DNA of 64,000 bases from Robiginitalea sediminis (lineage in GTDB: Bacteria > Bacteroidota > Bacteroidia > Flavobacteriales > Flavobacteriaceae), in contig NZ_NGNR01000002.1 of NCBI RefSeq assembly GCF_002198115.1, positions 665,558-729,557 on the forward strand, in the 5' to 3' direction. Both the position numbers and the translations under genes were made by a program. The notes beneath the pieces were generated by a model that had not been told where the DNA came from, made no database searches, and saw nothing but the letters and a program-made list of their open reading frames with translations. Below are positions 36,249 through 46,776 of the stretch, piece by piece; position 1 is the stretch's first letter, and each line of letters begins with the position of its first letter.

Positions 36249-36932
36249 ATGATTTTGGAAAGAACCAATATTGAGTCCCATCTGCAAAAACTGCGGGAGC
36301 GCGACCTGAAGGACAACCCCCTCTTATCCCTCCTGGAAGCCCTCCACATAGAGGGAAGCAGGGAGGAAACCCCGGAAAACGCCTTTGAACTGGACCTGTT
36401 GGAACCGGGCAGGATTTACCATCTGAACCAGATCCGTGAAATCTGCGTGGATTTCCGGCTACGGTTCCTGGACCTGAAATACTTCAAGCCCCAGCTGCCT
36501 GAGGATGCCCGGGAAGCCATCCACCACCTGGAGGATGCCCATGGAATAACCCTGAAAGGGCTTAAAATAATGGCTCCCTCTCGGCTGTTTAAACTGGAAG
36601 ACAAGGACGATCCCTTGCTGATGGCCCCCCTGGGCAATGGCTATTACTACCTAGTCCACAAGTGGGGTAACGACCTGCATCCGTTGCGCAAGTTGATGGT
36701 ATGGCCTTTTCGGAATATCGGAAACCTGACGCTGGTAGTGCTTGCGGTGAGCTTCCTGCTTACTATGCTCATCCCGTCGGGCCTCTTTTCCAAGTCGGAT
36801 TCGGCCGGGGAATTCTGGATGTTGTTCTTCTTTATGTTTAAGTCCCTGGCGGCCGTGGTGATTTTTTACGGCTTCGCCCTGGGGAAGAACTTCAACCCGG
36901 CTATCTGGGACAGTAAGTACTACAACGCCTAA
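36249..36932 (+). CDS. Two-helix membrane protein of unknown function
   Basis: 227 residues from the ATG at 36249, chosen because of the promoter just upstream. The first 150 residues are soluble, charged and probably cytoplasmic (PENAFELDLLEPGRIYHL, ICVDFRLRFLDLKYFK). Two membrane helices at about 158-175 and 188-210 follow. I recognise no family. It converges with the ABC-F gene. Confidence 0.65.
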   Translation: MILERTNIESHLQKLRERDLKDNPLLSLLEALHIEGSREETPENAFELDLLEPGRIYHLNQIREICVDFRLRFLDLKYFKPQLPEDAREAIHHLEDAHGITLKGLKIMAPSRLFKLEDKDDPLLMAPLGNGYYYLVHKWGNDLHPLRKLMVWPFRNIGNLTLVVLAVSFLLTMLIPSGLFSKSDSAGEFWMLFFFMFKSLAAVVIFYGFALGKNFNPAIWDSKYYNA

Positions 36933-36966
36933 GGGCAAAGCAGGACATGCCTTAACCCCGGGACTG

Positions 36967-38697
<1,731 letters not shown>

Positions 38698-38724
38698 TTA
38701 ACAGCTGTGGCTACGGGGTTTCTT

Positions 38725-38732
38725 TAGTTTTG
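38725..38732 (+). promoter_or_regulatory. -7 element TAGTTTTG of the thioredoxin-like lipoprotein
   Basis: Perfect TAnnTTTG, 25 bp before the ATG at 38758. Confidence 0.5.
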
Positions 38733-38757
38733 TTCCTATTCATGAGGTGCTGAATTT

Positions 38758-40146
38758 ATGAGGAACTATTACTTCGGTAGTTTAGTACTCGCCCTGCTCT
38801 ATGCCTGCGGGGGAGACCCACAACCCAAACATTCCTTTTACTTTGGCGGCGAAATTGTGAACCCGACGTCAGAGTATGTGGTCCTGTTTAAGGGGGAAAC
38901 ACCTGTGGATTCCGCAAAACTGGACGCATCCGGCCGTTTTGAACTCCGCCTGGATACCATCCAGAATGGGCTCTACCACTTCTTTCACCGCCCAGAGTAC
39001 CAATATCTCTACCTGGAACCCGGGGACAGCCTTCAGATCCGCCTGAATACAGTAGCATTCGACGAATCTCTGGTCTATTCCGGACAGGGAGAGGCGGTAA
39101 ACAACTTCCTGATGGACCTTTTCCTGGAGGCCGAGGGGGAGGATCCCATTATCCGGGATGGGTATACCCGTCTGGAGCCCGGGGTTTTCCGGCATCGCCT
39201 GGATTCCCTGCTGGGGCGCAAGCTCGGCAAGCTGGAGTCGCTTTCCGGAGAGGAACCCCTGTCTGAAGGGGCGCGGGAGGTGGCCTATTCCACTATCCTG
39301 TATAAAAATTACTTCTATCGAGAAAGTTACCCCTTCTGGCACCGCAAGTTCAGCGAGGACAAGACACTCCACCCCTTGCCCGGAGACTTTTACGACTACA
39401 GGAAGGAAATATCCTATAACGATCCGGATCTGGCTTTCCTGAGGCCTTATTACGACTTTATGAAATTCCATATCGCCAATATTGCGTATATGGGATGCCA
39501 GGAGGCCTGCGACGAAACGAAGCTAGGGCTTTCCAAGACGCTGCATTTTAACAGGCACCAATTATCCATTATAGACAGCCTGGTGAGCCAGGAGGAATTG
39601 CGGGACAACCTGTTCCGCACGGTCGCCTTCGATTATCTGTTGAAGAATGACACAGAAGCCCATTTTGAGATTTTCATGGAGGATTTTAAACTCCGAAGCG
39701 CCAATAACCGGCACCTAGGGGAAATCCAGGATCTCAGGGAAGGTATCCGCAACCTGCGGGCCAACAAACCCCTCCCACCGCTTTATGTGCGCAACCAGGA
39801 GGGGGATTCTCTGCTGTTGGGAGATCTTTCCTCAGGGACCGGAAGTACGGTATTCTATTTCTGGTCTGGGCCGGAGCCCCGCCACTTGCGCAATATTTCC
39901 CAAAAGGTACGGGAACTACAGGCATCCTATCCCCAGCACCGTTTTATCGGGATTTGCCTGCGCACCGAATGGGATCGGTGGAACGAACTGGTAGACACCT
40001 ACGGGCTAAACCCGGAGCAACAATTCTGGGCACGGGACTTCGAAGAGTTTGCCCATACCTTGGTGGTGTATCACCCCTTTAAAAGTATCATTGTCCGGGA
40101 CAACCGGATCATTGATGGTTTTGCCAACCTGAATACCTCCTTCTGA
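38758..40146 (+). CDS. Lipoprotein with a thioredoxin-like domain lacking CXXC
   Basis: 462 residues. Lipobox LYAC (C17). N-terminal beta-domain about 22-130 like DUF4369 (FYFGGEIVNPTSEYVVLFK, FELRLDTIQNGLYHF, YLYLEPGDSLQIRL), a helical middle, and a C-terminal thioredoxin fold from about 345 (GSTVFYFWSGPEPRHL, RFIGICLR). The usual CXXC is replaced by SGPEP, so it cannot be a standard thiol oxidoreductase. Bacteroidota TlpA-like proteins have this layout. Function unknown. Confidence 0.75.
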   Translation: MRNYYFGSLVLALLYACGGDPQPKHSFYFGGEIVNPTSEYVVLFKGETPVDSAKLDASGRFELRLDTIQNGLYHFFHRPEYQYLYLEPGDSLQIRLNTVAFDESLVYSGQGEAVNNFLMDLFLEAEGEDPIIRDGYTRLEPGVFRHRLDSLLGRKLGKLESLSGEEPLSEGAREVAYSTILYKNYFYRESYPFWHRKFSEDKTLHPLPGDFYDYRKEISYNDPDLAFLRPYYDFMKFHIANIAYMGCQEACDETKLGLSKTLHFNRHQLSIIDSLVSQEELRDNLFRTVAFDYLLKNDTEAHFEIFMEDFKLRSANNRHLGEIQDLREGIRNLRANKPLPPLYVRNQEGDSLLLGDLSSGTGSTVFYFWSGPEPRHLRNISQKVRELQASYPQHRFIGICLRTEWDRWNELVDTYGLNPEQQFWARDFEEFAHTLVVYHPFKSIIVRDNRIIDGFANLNTSF

Positions 40147-40160
40147 GAGGCCCTGCGGCC

Positions 40161-40820
40161 TTATCCGTTTCCTTTGCGGTAATCCTCCAGGAATTTTTGC
40201 AGTCCGATATCGGTTAGCGGGTGCTTAAGCAACCCCTCAATGGCCGAAAGCGGGCCGGTCATGACGTCTGCCCCGATTTTTGCGCACTCAATAACATGCA
40301 TGGTATGGCGGATAGAGGCAGCCAGGATTTCAGTACCAAAGCCGTAGTTGTCGTAAATCTCGCGGATTTCAGAAATAAGGTTAAGCCCGTCGGTAGAGAT
40401 GTCGTCCAGACGGCCGATAAAAGGCGAAACGTACGTGGCCCCGGCCTTGGCCGCCAGCAGGGCCTGGCCAGCCGAGAATACCAGGGTGCAGTTGGTCCGG
40501 ATTCCCTTATCTGAGAAATACTTGAGGGCTTTCACCCCATCCCGGATCATGGGGACTTTCACTACAATCTGTTCATGGAGTTCGGCCAACTCCTCCCCTT
40601 CCCGAACCATGCCTTCAAAATCTGTGGCAATAACCTCAGCGGAAACATCCCCGCCCTCCACGATATCGCAGATGGCTACGTAGTGCTTCAGGATGTTGTT
40701 TTTGCCGGTAATGCCCTCTTTGGCCATCAGGGATGGATTGGTGGTTACCCCGTCCAGGACCCCTAGGGCCTGGGCTTCGCGAATCTGGTCCAGGTTGGCG
40801 GTATCGATAAAAAATTTCAT
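40161..40820 (-). CDS. Transaldolase-like / fructose-6-phosphate aldolase-type enzyme
   Basis: 219 residues, the short TalC/FSA class. D6, [11 protein letters not shown] at 26-36, Schiff-base K88 in [37 protein letters not shown] and GADVMTGP. It transfers or cleaves a three-carbon unit in the pentose phosphate route. Transaldolase versus fructose-6-phosphate aldolase cannot be settled by eye. 14 bp from the convergent lipoprotein gene, with a small AGGCC/GGCCT hairpin between. Confidence 0.9.
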   Translation of the reverse strand: MKFFIDTANLDQIREAQALGVLDGVTTNPSLMAKEGITGKNNILKHYVAICDIVEGGDVSAEVIATDFEGMVREGEELAELHEQIVVKVPMIRDGVKALKYFSDKGIRTNCTLVFSAGQALLAAKAGATYVSPFIGRLDDISTDGLNLISEIREIYDNYGFGTEILAASIRHTMHVIECAKIGADVMTGPLSAIEGLLKHPLTDIGLQKFLEDYRKGNG

Positions 40821-40870
40821 TTTTCGGTAATGGGTTTGGGTGAATAGGTTCCGATTGGTTCGGTATAAAA

Positions 40871-41683
40871 CTACAACTTATAATGATTCCGAAGGAGGCG
40901 TTCATACCAGGTGTCGGGCAACAACTGCTTCAGCCGGACAGAAAGCCGCTGCAGGGGGCTTCCCACGGTGTAGTGCACTTTCGGGTTGCGCGATGAAAGG
41001 ATACGATATACAGCCCGGGCCACCTGGGTGGGGTCTCCCCCGTCCTTTACATGGGTATTCATCAATTCCAGGGACTTCCCATAACTCTCGTAATAGGCCG
41101 AACCCTCCCGCAACGGGCTGTGAAACCTCCCGGCAGCAATGTTGGTGGCATAGTCGCCCGGGGCCAGGGTGGTTACACAGATCCCAAAGGGCCTAACCTC
41201 CATCCGGTACGCCTCCGAGGCGATTTCCAGGGCACCTTTGCTGGCCGAATAGACCCCCCTGAAAGGCAGTCCCATATACCCGGCGATGGATGTGACATTC
41301 AGCACCATCCCGCTTCCTTGCTCGCGCATGGCCGGCAAAACCGCCTGCATAACCCGCAACGGACCGTGAAAATTTGTCTCCATGGCATTGCAAACGGCTT
41401 CATAAGGCGTTTCCTCCATGGGGCCGGTGATCCCTACCCCCGCGTTGTTGACCAATATGTCGATACGGCCTTCCCGGGAAAGCAGGGCATTTACGGCATG
41501 GGACACGGATTCCTCCTGCTGCACATCCATGGCCAGAAGCGGAAACGACTTGAAATCGGGATAGCGGGATGGGTTACGGGCCGTGCCATAGACCCGGTAC
41601 CCCCGGGCTGCCAGGAATTCCCCTGTAGCCTTCCCCAGGCCGCTGGACGCCCCGGTAATGAGTACAACCTTTGGCTTATGCAT
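40871..41683 (-). CDS. Short-chain dehydrogenase/reductase (SDR)
   Basis: 270 residues. [12 protein letters not shown] near residue 10, [30 protein letters not shown] with the catalytic Tyr and Lys, and [10 protein letters not shown]. The long C-terminus ([26 protein letters not shown]) could touch the membrane. Substrate unknown. It lies 50 bp upstream of the aldolase-type gene. Confidence 0.87.
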   Translation of the reverse strand: MHKPKVVLITGASSGLGKATGEFLAARGYRVYGTARNPSRYPDFKSFPLLAMDVQQEESVSHAVNALLSREGRIDILVNNAGVGITGPMEETPYEAVCNAMETNFHGPLRVMQAVLPAMREQGSGMVLNVTSIAGYMGLPFRGVYSASKGALEIASEAYRMEVRPFGICVTTLAPGDYATNIAAGRFHSPLREGSAYYESYGKSLELMNTHVKDGGDPTQVARAVYRILSSRNPKVHYTVGSPLQRLSVRLKQLLPDTWYERLLRNHYKL

Positions 41684-41753
41684 GGCTGAAAATTACTGAT
41701 TTTCCTGAATTCCAGGGTCTCCCGAATGGGTTTCCTCCTTAAATAGAAGGCAT

Positions 41754-41856
41754 AAAAAAACGGCAAGCTACCTACATCGCACCGCTACGACCGCGTACCC
41801 TTGCTGCGTTCCCGCCCTGGGGGGTTCTGCAGGAGCTGGTCGTGTAGGACTTGCCG
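41754..41856 (-). ncRNA. ffs: Small bacterial SRP RNA (ffs)
   Basis: Read on the minus strand. Outer stem CGGCAAG (41850-41856) pairs with CTTGCCG (41761-41767). CCTACA pairs with TGTAGG and CGACC with GGTCG. The apical SRP domain IV is complete: GCG-GGAA-CGC with a GGAA tetraloop, flanked by the asymmetric CAGG/AGCA internal loop that binds Ffh. Seven U residues (41754-41760) end it. The RNA with Ffh targets membrane proteins to FtsY. A promoter lies directly upstream. Confidence 0.95.
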
Positions 41857-41860
41857 CGTG

Positions 41861-41892
41861 CAAATATACAACCTTTTCGCATTTGGGACAAT
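41861..41892 (-). promoter_or_regulatory. Promoter of the SRP RNA (ATTG, 20 bp, TATATTTG)
   Basis: On the minus strand, the -7 element TATATTTG is at 41861-41868 and a 3-of-4 -33 match ATTG is at 41889-41892, 20 bp apart. That is the same spacing as the promoter at 36200-36231. The expected start 4-5 bp later falls on the first base of the RNA stem. Confidence 0.8.
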
Positions 41893-41965
41893 GCCTGAGG
41901 GGCCTTACCTTAGCGGGAAGAACCCGGGCATCCGGGTAAGCCGAATCAAAAAAAGCGATAACGTC

Positions 41966-43009
41966 ATGAGCTATTGGAAATTAGGGCTGGCAGGAATTTT
42001 TATGAGTATGTTCCTGGGGTGCGGGGAGGAAGATCTTTCCCGCATGCTGAGCCTGGAAACGGATGGGAGTTCCGGAAAGTGGCAGCTGGGTTCCGAAATA
42101 GGGATACGCGTAGAAAACAAATCCGGGCAGCCCATCGATTCCGTCCATTATTTCCTGGGGGATACACCCCTGGTGGTGCGAGATGGGAAAACCCGGATAG
42201 AAGGCAGCAGGCTCGGCAATATAGCATTGCGCGCCACGGTATTCCTCCAGGGCCGGGAGGTGCCCCTGACCAGGAATGTGGTGGTCCTGGCCAAGACGGC
42301 TCCTGAGGTCTATACCTATGAGATTGTCAATACCTATCCGCACGATATTGAGGCCTTTACCCAGGGCCTGGAATTCCGGGGGGATACCCTCTATGAAAGC
42401 ACCGGCCAGAAAGGCGCTTCCAGTTTGCGCAAGGTCGATTTCCGCACTGGCGAAATATTGGAGCAAACCAATCTGGAACGGCAGTATTTCGGGGAAGGGA
42501 TCACCCTGGTGGGAGATAATCTCTATATGCTGACCTGGCAAAGCAAGACCGGGTTTATCTACAACCCAGAAACCCTGGAGCGCAAGGGTCAGTTTTCCTA
42601 CGGCCAGAGCCGCGAGGGCTGGGGTCTCACCAACGACGGCACCCGGATCTTCAAAAGCGACGGGAGCGAACGCATCTGGATCCTGGACCCTGAAACCCTC
42701 CAGGAAGTGGACTATATCGAAACGGTTACAGACAAGTCCGTGTTCAATAAGGCCAACGAACTGGAATACGTCAACGGGAAGCTGTATGCCAACGTATGGC
42801 AGAAACCCAGTATGATGATCATCGATGCCCAAAGCGGTGCTATTGAAGGCGTTGTGAATTTTGGTGGCCTGGAGAAACAGGTCACCCAGCACGAACGCCT
42901 GGATGTCCTGAACGGGGTGGCCTACCACCCGGCGCGGAACACATTTTTTGTAACCGGAAAACGGTGGGATAAACTCTTTGAAGTCCGCATTATCCCAAGG
43001 GGCGAATGA
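41966..43009 (+). CDS. Glutaminyl-peptide cyclotransferase, propeller type, lipoprotein
   Basis: 347 residues from the ATG at 41966; the frame is open further upstream, but that overlaps the SRP RNA. Lipobox FLGC (C19), a short Ig-like region to about 115, then a five-bladed propeller (YPHDIEAFTQGLEF, YESTGQKGASSLRKVD, GWGLTNDG, ANELEYVNGKLYANVW, LNGVAYHP). These motifs are typical of plant-type glutaminyl cyclases, which form N-terminal pyroglutamate. Exposure at the envelope fits modification of secreted proteins. Overlaps the next gene by 4 bp. Confidence 0.88.
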   Translation: MSYWKLGLAGIFMSMFLGCGEEDLSRMLSLETDGSSGKWQLGSEIGIRVENKSGQPIDSVHYFLGDTPLVVRDGKTRIEGSRLGNIALRATVFLQGREVPLTRNVVVLAKTAPEVYTYEIVNTYPHDIEAFTQGLEFRGDTLYESTGQKGASSLRKVDFRTGEILEQTNLERQYFGEGITLVGDNLYMLTWQSKTGFIYNPETLERKGQFSYGQSREGWGLTNDGTRIFKSDGSERIWILDPETLQEVDYIETVTDKSVFNKANELEYVNGKLYANVWQKPSMMIIDAQSGAIEGVVNFGGLEKQVTQHERLDVLNGVAYHPARNTFFVTGKRWDKLFEVRIIPRGE

Positions 43010-43398
43010 AGACTTATACCCTTCAAAAGACCGTAGCCCAGACCAACCTGGACGACCTGAACCACGTTAACAACGTCCAGTACCTGTACTGGGTTCAGGA
43101 AATGGCACAGCTGCACTGGGAATCGGTGTGTGAGCCGGAATGGGCAGAACGGTATATCTGGGTGGTGCGCAGCCACCATATCGAGTACTTCAAACCCGCA
43201 GTGTTGAGAGATGTCCTGGAACTGACCACCTATGTCCGGGAGTCCGCAGGGCCCATATCGGTCCGGATCGTTGAATTCCGAAAGGCGGGCAGCCCTGAAA
43301 TCACCGTATCGTGTACAACGCGTTGGTGTCTGCTGGATGCTGACACTTTCAGGCCACTGCGCATCCCGGAGGACCTTGCCGAGCGGTTCCGCCCCTAA
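43006..43398 (+). CDS. Hotdog-fold acyl-CoA thioesterase (4HBT/FatB-like)
   Basis: 130 residues. Active-site motif DDLNHVNNVQYLYW with D17 and H20, then WVVRSHHIEYFKPAVLRDVLELTTYV. Family members hydrolyse acyl-CoA or acyl-ACP; substrate unknown. The ATG lies within the end of the cyclotransferase gene, so the two are coupled. Confidence 0.87.
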   Translation: MKTYTLQKTVAQTNLDDLNHVNNVQYLYWVQEMAQLHWESVCEPEWAERYIWVVRSHHIEYFKPAVLRDVLELTTYVRESAGPISVRIVEFRKAGSPEITVSCTTRWCLLDADTFRPLRIPEDLAERFRP

Positions 43399-43452
43399 TG
43401 CCTCCCTCCCTTTTTTGGTCGTTACAAGGTTTAAAAATGAAGGAGTTACGGT

Positions 43453-43486
43453 GTAAACCCTACAAAAACTATGGTTTTTATATAAC
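43453..43486. promoter_or_regulatory. Candidate operator A: imperfect inverted repeat with 7-bp spacer
   Basis: Left arm 43453-43462 (GTAAACCCTA), 7-bp spacer, right arm 43470-43479 (TATGGTTTTT), then ATATAAC. It lies 45 bp before the GTG of the LytTR gene. The 17-bp right part (43470-43486) matches candidate operator B at 47530-47546 at 16 of 17 bases, and the spacer length is the same. Confidence 0.5.
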
Positions 43487-43530
43487 GGTTATTTTAATGG
43501 GAGCCCTATTTTGTCCTCAAATACCGAAAC

Positions 43531-44262
43531 GTGGAGTTCGCCTTCGGAATCATAGACCCGGATGCCGCCTCATACCTTCAGCTACAGCACTTCCTGGAGG
43601 AATTTGAGGGGTTTAACCCGGTATGGCATGAACTCGACACTTCGGGCGGACTCAACAGCATCCTGAAATTCAATACAGACCTGGTCTTTGTCAACCTTGG
43701 GGCCCTGGCAAACCCGGCCTTCGAAATGGTACGGGAATTGGGGCAGTACACAGACACCCAACCCCAGTTCATCGGGGTGGCCCCGTCTGAAAAGCACGCC
43801 TACCAGGCCCTTAAACACCAGTTTTTCGATTACTGGATCCAACCCTTTTCGGAATTGGAAATGCGCAAGACCCTGGGCAAGTTTCGGAAGCAGCACGCCA
43901 AACCGGTGCAATCCCCTACCCTTTGCCTGAAATCCTACAAGGATTACCACTACCTCAATACCGATGAGATCCTGTACCTGAAGGCAGACAACAATGCCAC
44001 GGACTTTTTCCTGAGGGACGGCTCCTGCGTGAGTGCCTTTAAAACCCTTAAGAGTTTTGAAGACCAGCTTCCCGGCAATTTTGTGCGCATCCACCAGAGT
44101 TTTATCCTCAACCGCGATTACATTTCCCGCATCAATTACGGCAAAAGCCGCTGTACCCTGCGCTTCGGAAAGGCCGAACTCCCCTTCTCCCGCGGGTATA
44201 AACCCAATGTGGACGCCCTCAAAGAACTCCTGACCCAGGCATCTATCAGCGGCAGGTCCTGA
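43531..44262 (+). CDS. LytTR transcription factor with a pseudo-receiver domain
   Basis: 243 residues starting at GTG (43531). Residues 4-118 have the receiver pattern, but the phosphoacceptor position holds N55 (DLVFVNLGAL) and the conserved Lys is Q104 (FDYWIQPF). The LytTR DNA-binding domain is at about 130-235 (YHYLNTDEILYLKADNNATDFFL, FVRIHQSFILNRDYISRI). It should therefore not be switched by phosphorylation in the usual way. The nearby operator-like site suggests self-regulation, which is inference. Confidence 0.85.
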   Translation: MEFAFGIIDPDAASYLQLQHFLEEFEGFNPVWHELDTSGGLNSILKFNTDLVFVNLGALANPAFEMVRELGQYTDTQPQFIGVAPSEKHAYQALKHQFFDYWIQPFSELEMRKTLGKFRKQHAKPVQSPTLCLKSYKDYHYLNTDEILYLKADNNATDFFLRDGSCVSAFKTLKSFEDQLPGNFVRIHQSFILNRDYISRINYGKSRCTLRFGKAELPFSRGYKPNVDALKELLTQASISGRS

Positions 44263-44327
44263 CCGGATTCTCGCAAATCTGCACCGGATACTTCCAAAAC
44301 CTCACCGAATACTAATTGTAGGTCTTT

Positions 44328-44337
44328 TCGTATACGA
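44328..44337. promoter_or_regulatory. TCGTATACGA palindrome upstream of the repeat lipoprotein
   Basis: Perfect 10-bp palindrome, 64 bp before the first ATG of the small lipoprotein. Candidate binding site only. A TAATTTG close to the -7 consensus follows at about 44355. Confidence 0.3.
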
Positions 44338-44401
44338 CGGGCCGTTCATCCCTGTAATTTGGCGGTAGAGAACAGAAAAACTTTTAACCCTTCTAACCTA
44401 T

Positions 44402-44626
44402 ATGATTATGAAAAAAGGACTGACACTATTGGCTCTTGGAATGTTTATGTTCGGACTGACCGCCTGCGAATCCGACACGGCTAGCGCAGAGGGGCTGTAC
44501 GAAGCAGAATGCACCACCTGCGACGATATTGATATGGGGGATTCCGAATGCACCACCTGCGACGACATCGACATGGGGGACTCTGAATGTACCACCTGCG
44601 ACGACATCGATATGGGAGGTAACTAG
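44402..44626 (+). CDS. Small lipoprotein with three CxxC/Asp-rich tandem repeats
   Basis: 74 residues (or 72 from the ATG at 44408). Lipobox LTAC gives a mature chain of about 53 residues. After CESDTASAEGLYEA come three copies of ECTTCDDIDMGDS; the last ends GGN. Each copy has a CxxC pair followed by DDxD, suggesting metal or redox chemistry, which is inference. The copies differ by synonymous changes only until the last three codons. I know no family. A terminator follows and a sensor kinase gene starts 66 bp after the stop. Confidence 0.75.
   Translation: MIMKKGLTLLALGMFMFGLTACESDTASAEGLYEAECTTCDDIDMGDSECTTCDDIDMGDSECTTCDDIDMGGN
44507..44623 (+). repeat. Three 39-bp in-frame tandem repeats
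   Basis: Units 44507-44545, 44546-44584 and 44585-44623. Units 1 and 2 differ at five bases, all silent. Unit 3 differs from unit 2 by three silent changes and then changes at its last residues. The repeat ends exactly at the stop codon. Confidence 0.95.
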
Positions 44627-44648
44627 GTTTTGGATAAATTCTGAAGAT

Positions 44649-44678
44649 AAGCCTTGCTTTGCGCGGGGCTTTTTTTTT
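44649..44678 (+). terminator. Terminator after the repeat lipoprotein
   Basis: AAGCC/GGCTT stem extended by TTGC/GCGG (two G-T pairs), short loop, then eight or more T. It lies 23 bp after the stop and 14 bp before the kinase ATG, so the kinase is reached by read-through or from its own promoter. Confidence 0.8.
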
Positions 44679-44691
44679 ATTTCAGGGTATT

Positions 44692-46776
44692 ATGCCTCAT
44701 AAGATGAACCCAAGAGTTGATTTTGGATTGCTGGCCATCCTGCTTGTACTTGCCCAGGCCTGTAATACCCCTGATGCCGGCAGCAACGCCTTAAGCGAGT
44801 CCCAAGAGCTGCAGGAGCGCATGGAGGAGGTACTGAATTCCGATCTGGACCCGGAGAATAAACTGGTTGGACTGGAGCCCCTACGCCAGTACTTACTGCA
44901 AAGTAATGACGACAGCGTGCAGCGGGACAATGTGATCGCCATGTTAAACGCCATTCAAAGCCTACCGGCAGAAAAGGCTTACAAGGAACTTATGGAAAAT
45001 GCCCTGGCGGCCACTCGGCAAAGAGGAGACAGCTTGTCCCTAGCCTATCTGCATCAGGAATTGGGGGACTATTACTACCGCAAATCCGTAAGGGATAGCG
45101 CCTTTGCCCAATTCCAGACCGCTTACGAGCTTTTCAGGCGGATGGATTCGCTGTATCCCGCAGGAATAAATCGGTATAACATGGCCCGGGCACTATTCTT
45201 CAATCTGGATTTTGTAGGCGCCGAAAGTGCCCTGGTGGAGGCCATAGACCTGTTCGAGAGATCCGAACATCCGGATGCCACCTTGAGTATTGCCACTTGC
45301 TACCGCGTCATGGGCAGTATTTCCTCTAATCTCGAATTGTACGACAATGCTCTGGAATACCAGCAAAAAGCCATTGATTACATTAGTGAAACCCCCGAGA
45401 GTGATGGCAATATACTGAGCATATACAATAACATGGCCTCTGTCTTTATTTCAAAGGAAGATCATGGAAAAGCCATGGAATACCTGAATACTATTCTCAG
45501 GGATAGCGTCCAGGCTACAGAAATCACATTGACCTTGGCGTGGATGAATCTCGGACGTTCTTATCTGGGTCGTGGACAACTCGGCGAAGCCCGATTTGCC
45601 CTGGAGCAGGTGCTGAAACGGATTCAGGAATCAGGAAGGATGGAGAACAGGCTACCCCGGACCTACTATTACCTGGCCGAAACCTCCCTGAAGCAGCGGG
45701 ATACCCCAAATGCCCTGCATTACATCAGCCAGGCCCGGCAAATGGCAGAGGCGTATCAGGAAACCGATGGGCTGCAGGACATCCTTATTCTGCAATCCAA
45801 AATCGACCCGGGAATGGCTCCGGGAAATATCGAAAGGCTGGACCACATACGGGACAGTATCTTGCTGGTGGAGCGTTTAAGCCGGAATAAAATTGCGCGG
45901 ATAGAACTGGAAACCGACCAGTACATTGAACAGAACCGCCAGCTGGCGCGGCAGCAGGCCCTCTGGATCGGGGTGGCCGGGGGGGTGCTCTTACTGGGGG
46001 CCTCGGTCCTGATCATCATTACCCAACAGGTCCGCAACCAGAAGCTGCGGTTCCAGCAACAACAGCAGGAGGCCAACCAGGAAATCTTTAACCTCATGCT
46101 TTCCCAGAATGAAAAGGTGGAGGAAGGCAAGCACGAGGTGCAAAAGCGGATTTCCGAAGACCTCCACGACGGGGTGCTGGGGGCCATGAACGGGATACGG
46201 ATGGTCCTGTTGGGGCTCAATGGGAAAAATGACCCGGACTCCGTGCGCCTGCGGGCCGATGCCCTGGAAAAACTAAAGGAATTGCAGGAAGAAATCCGCG
46301 GCATTTCCCACGAGCTCAGCGATGCCGCATACCAGAAATTCCATAACTTTATGTTGTCCATTGAGGATTTGGTGCAGACCTTCTGCCAATCGGCCCAGAT
46401 GGAATGCAACCTGGAATACGACAAGGAGGTGGACTGGGACAGCCTGTCCGGGGAAGTCAAAATAAACCTGTACCGGATCATACAGGAATGCCTTCAGAAC
46501 ACCGCCAAACACGCCCGGGCAAGCCAGGTAGACGTCATCCTCGACATATCTGGAGAGGACTTGCTGGTGAGCATCCGGGACGATGGGGTTGGCTTCCCTT
46601 CGCGCAAGGGCAAGAAAGGGATCGGGCTGAAAAACATCGAATCCCGGATCAAAAAAGTAAATGGCCGGTGGGAACTCCAGTCGGCCCCGGGAGAAGGCAC
46701 CCGGTGCCTCTTCCACATCCCGTACCATAGTACGCTGAAAAAGACAGCAAAAGGAGTAGGAGTACATGCAGTATAA
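44692..46776 (+). CDS. TPR sensor histidine kinase (HisKA_3 type) with a lipoprotein-like N-terminus
   Basis: 694 residues from the ATG at 44692 (AGGG 5 bp upstream; ATG at 44704 also possible). LAQAC lipobox (C24), TPR-like helices about 90-390, membrane helix 424-444, coiled coil, HisKA_3 motif SEDLHDGVLGAMNGIRM with H492, then the ATPase domain with IIQECLQNTAKHA (N603), DDGVGFP and GIGLKNIESRI. It is the partner of the NarL-type regulator that overlaps its end. The external TPR part is the likely sensor. Confidence 0.88.
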   Translation: MPHKMNPRVDFGLLAILLVLAQACNTPDAGSNALSESQELQERMEEVLNSDLDPENKLVGLEPLRQYLLQSNDDSVQRDNVIAMLNAIQSLPAEKAYKELMENALAATRQRGDSLSLAYLHQELGDYYYRKSVRDSAFAQFQTAYELFRRMDSLYPAGINRYNMARALFFNLDFVGAESALVEAIDLFERSEHPDATLSIATCYRVMGSISSNLELYDNALEYQQKAIDYISETPESDGNILSIYNNMASVFISKEDHGKAMEYLNTILRDSVQATEITLTLAWMNLGRSYLGRGQLGEARFALEQVLKRIQESGRMENRLPRTYYYLAETSLKQRDTPNALHYISQARQMAEAYQETDGLQDILILQSKIDPGMAPGNIERLDHIRDSILLVERLSRNKIARIELETDQYIEQNRQLARQQALWIGVAGGVLLLGASVLIIITQQVRNQKLRFQQQQQEANQEIFNLMLSQNEKVEEGKHEVQKRISEDLHDGVLGAMNGIRMVLLGLNGKNDPDSVRLRADALEKLKELQEEIRGISHELSDAAYQKFHNFMLSIEDLVQTFCQSAQMECNLEYDKEVDWDSLSGEVKINLYRIIQECLQNTAKHARASQVDVILDISGEDLLVSIRDDGVGFPSRKGKKGIGLKNIESRIKKVNGRWELQSAPGEGTRCLFHIPYHSTLKKTAKGVGVHAV

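Noticed and set aside
36933-36966. Hairpin between the two-helix membrane protein and the ABC-F gene as a bidirectional terminator
   Set aside because: Stem AAGGGCA/TGCCTT has a bulge and no T-run on either side.
41801-41965. Upstream extension of the cyclotransferase gene
   Set aside because: The extension overlaps the SRP RNA and its promoter; the ATG at 41966 gives a proper lipoprotein signal.
44507-44623. CRISPR-like array at the 39-bp repeats
   Set aside because: The units are contiguous, in frame, without spacers, and end at a stop codon; they are coding tandem repeats.
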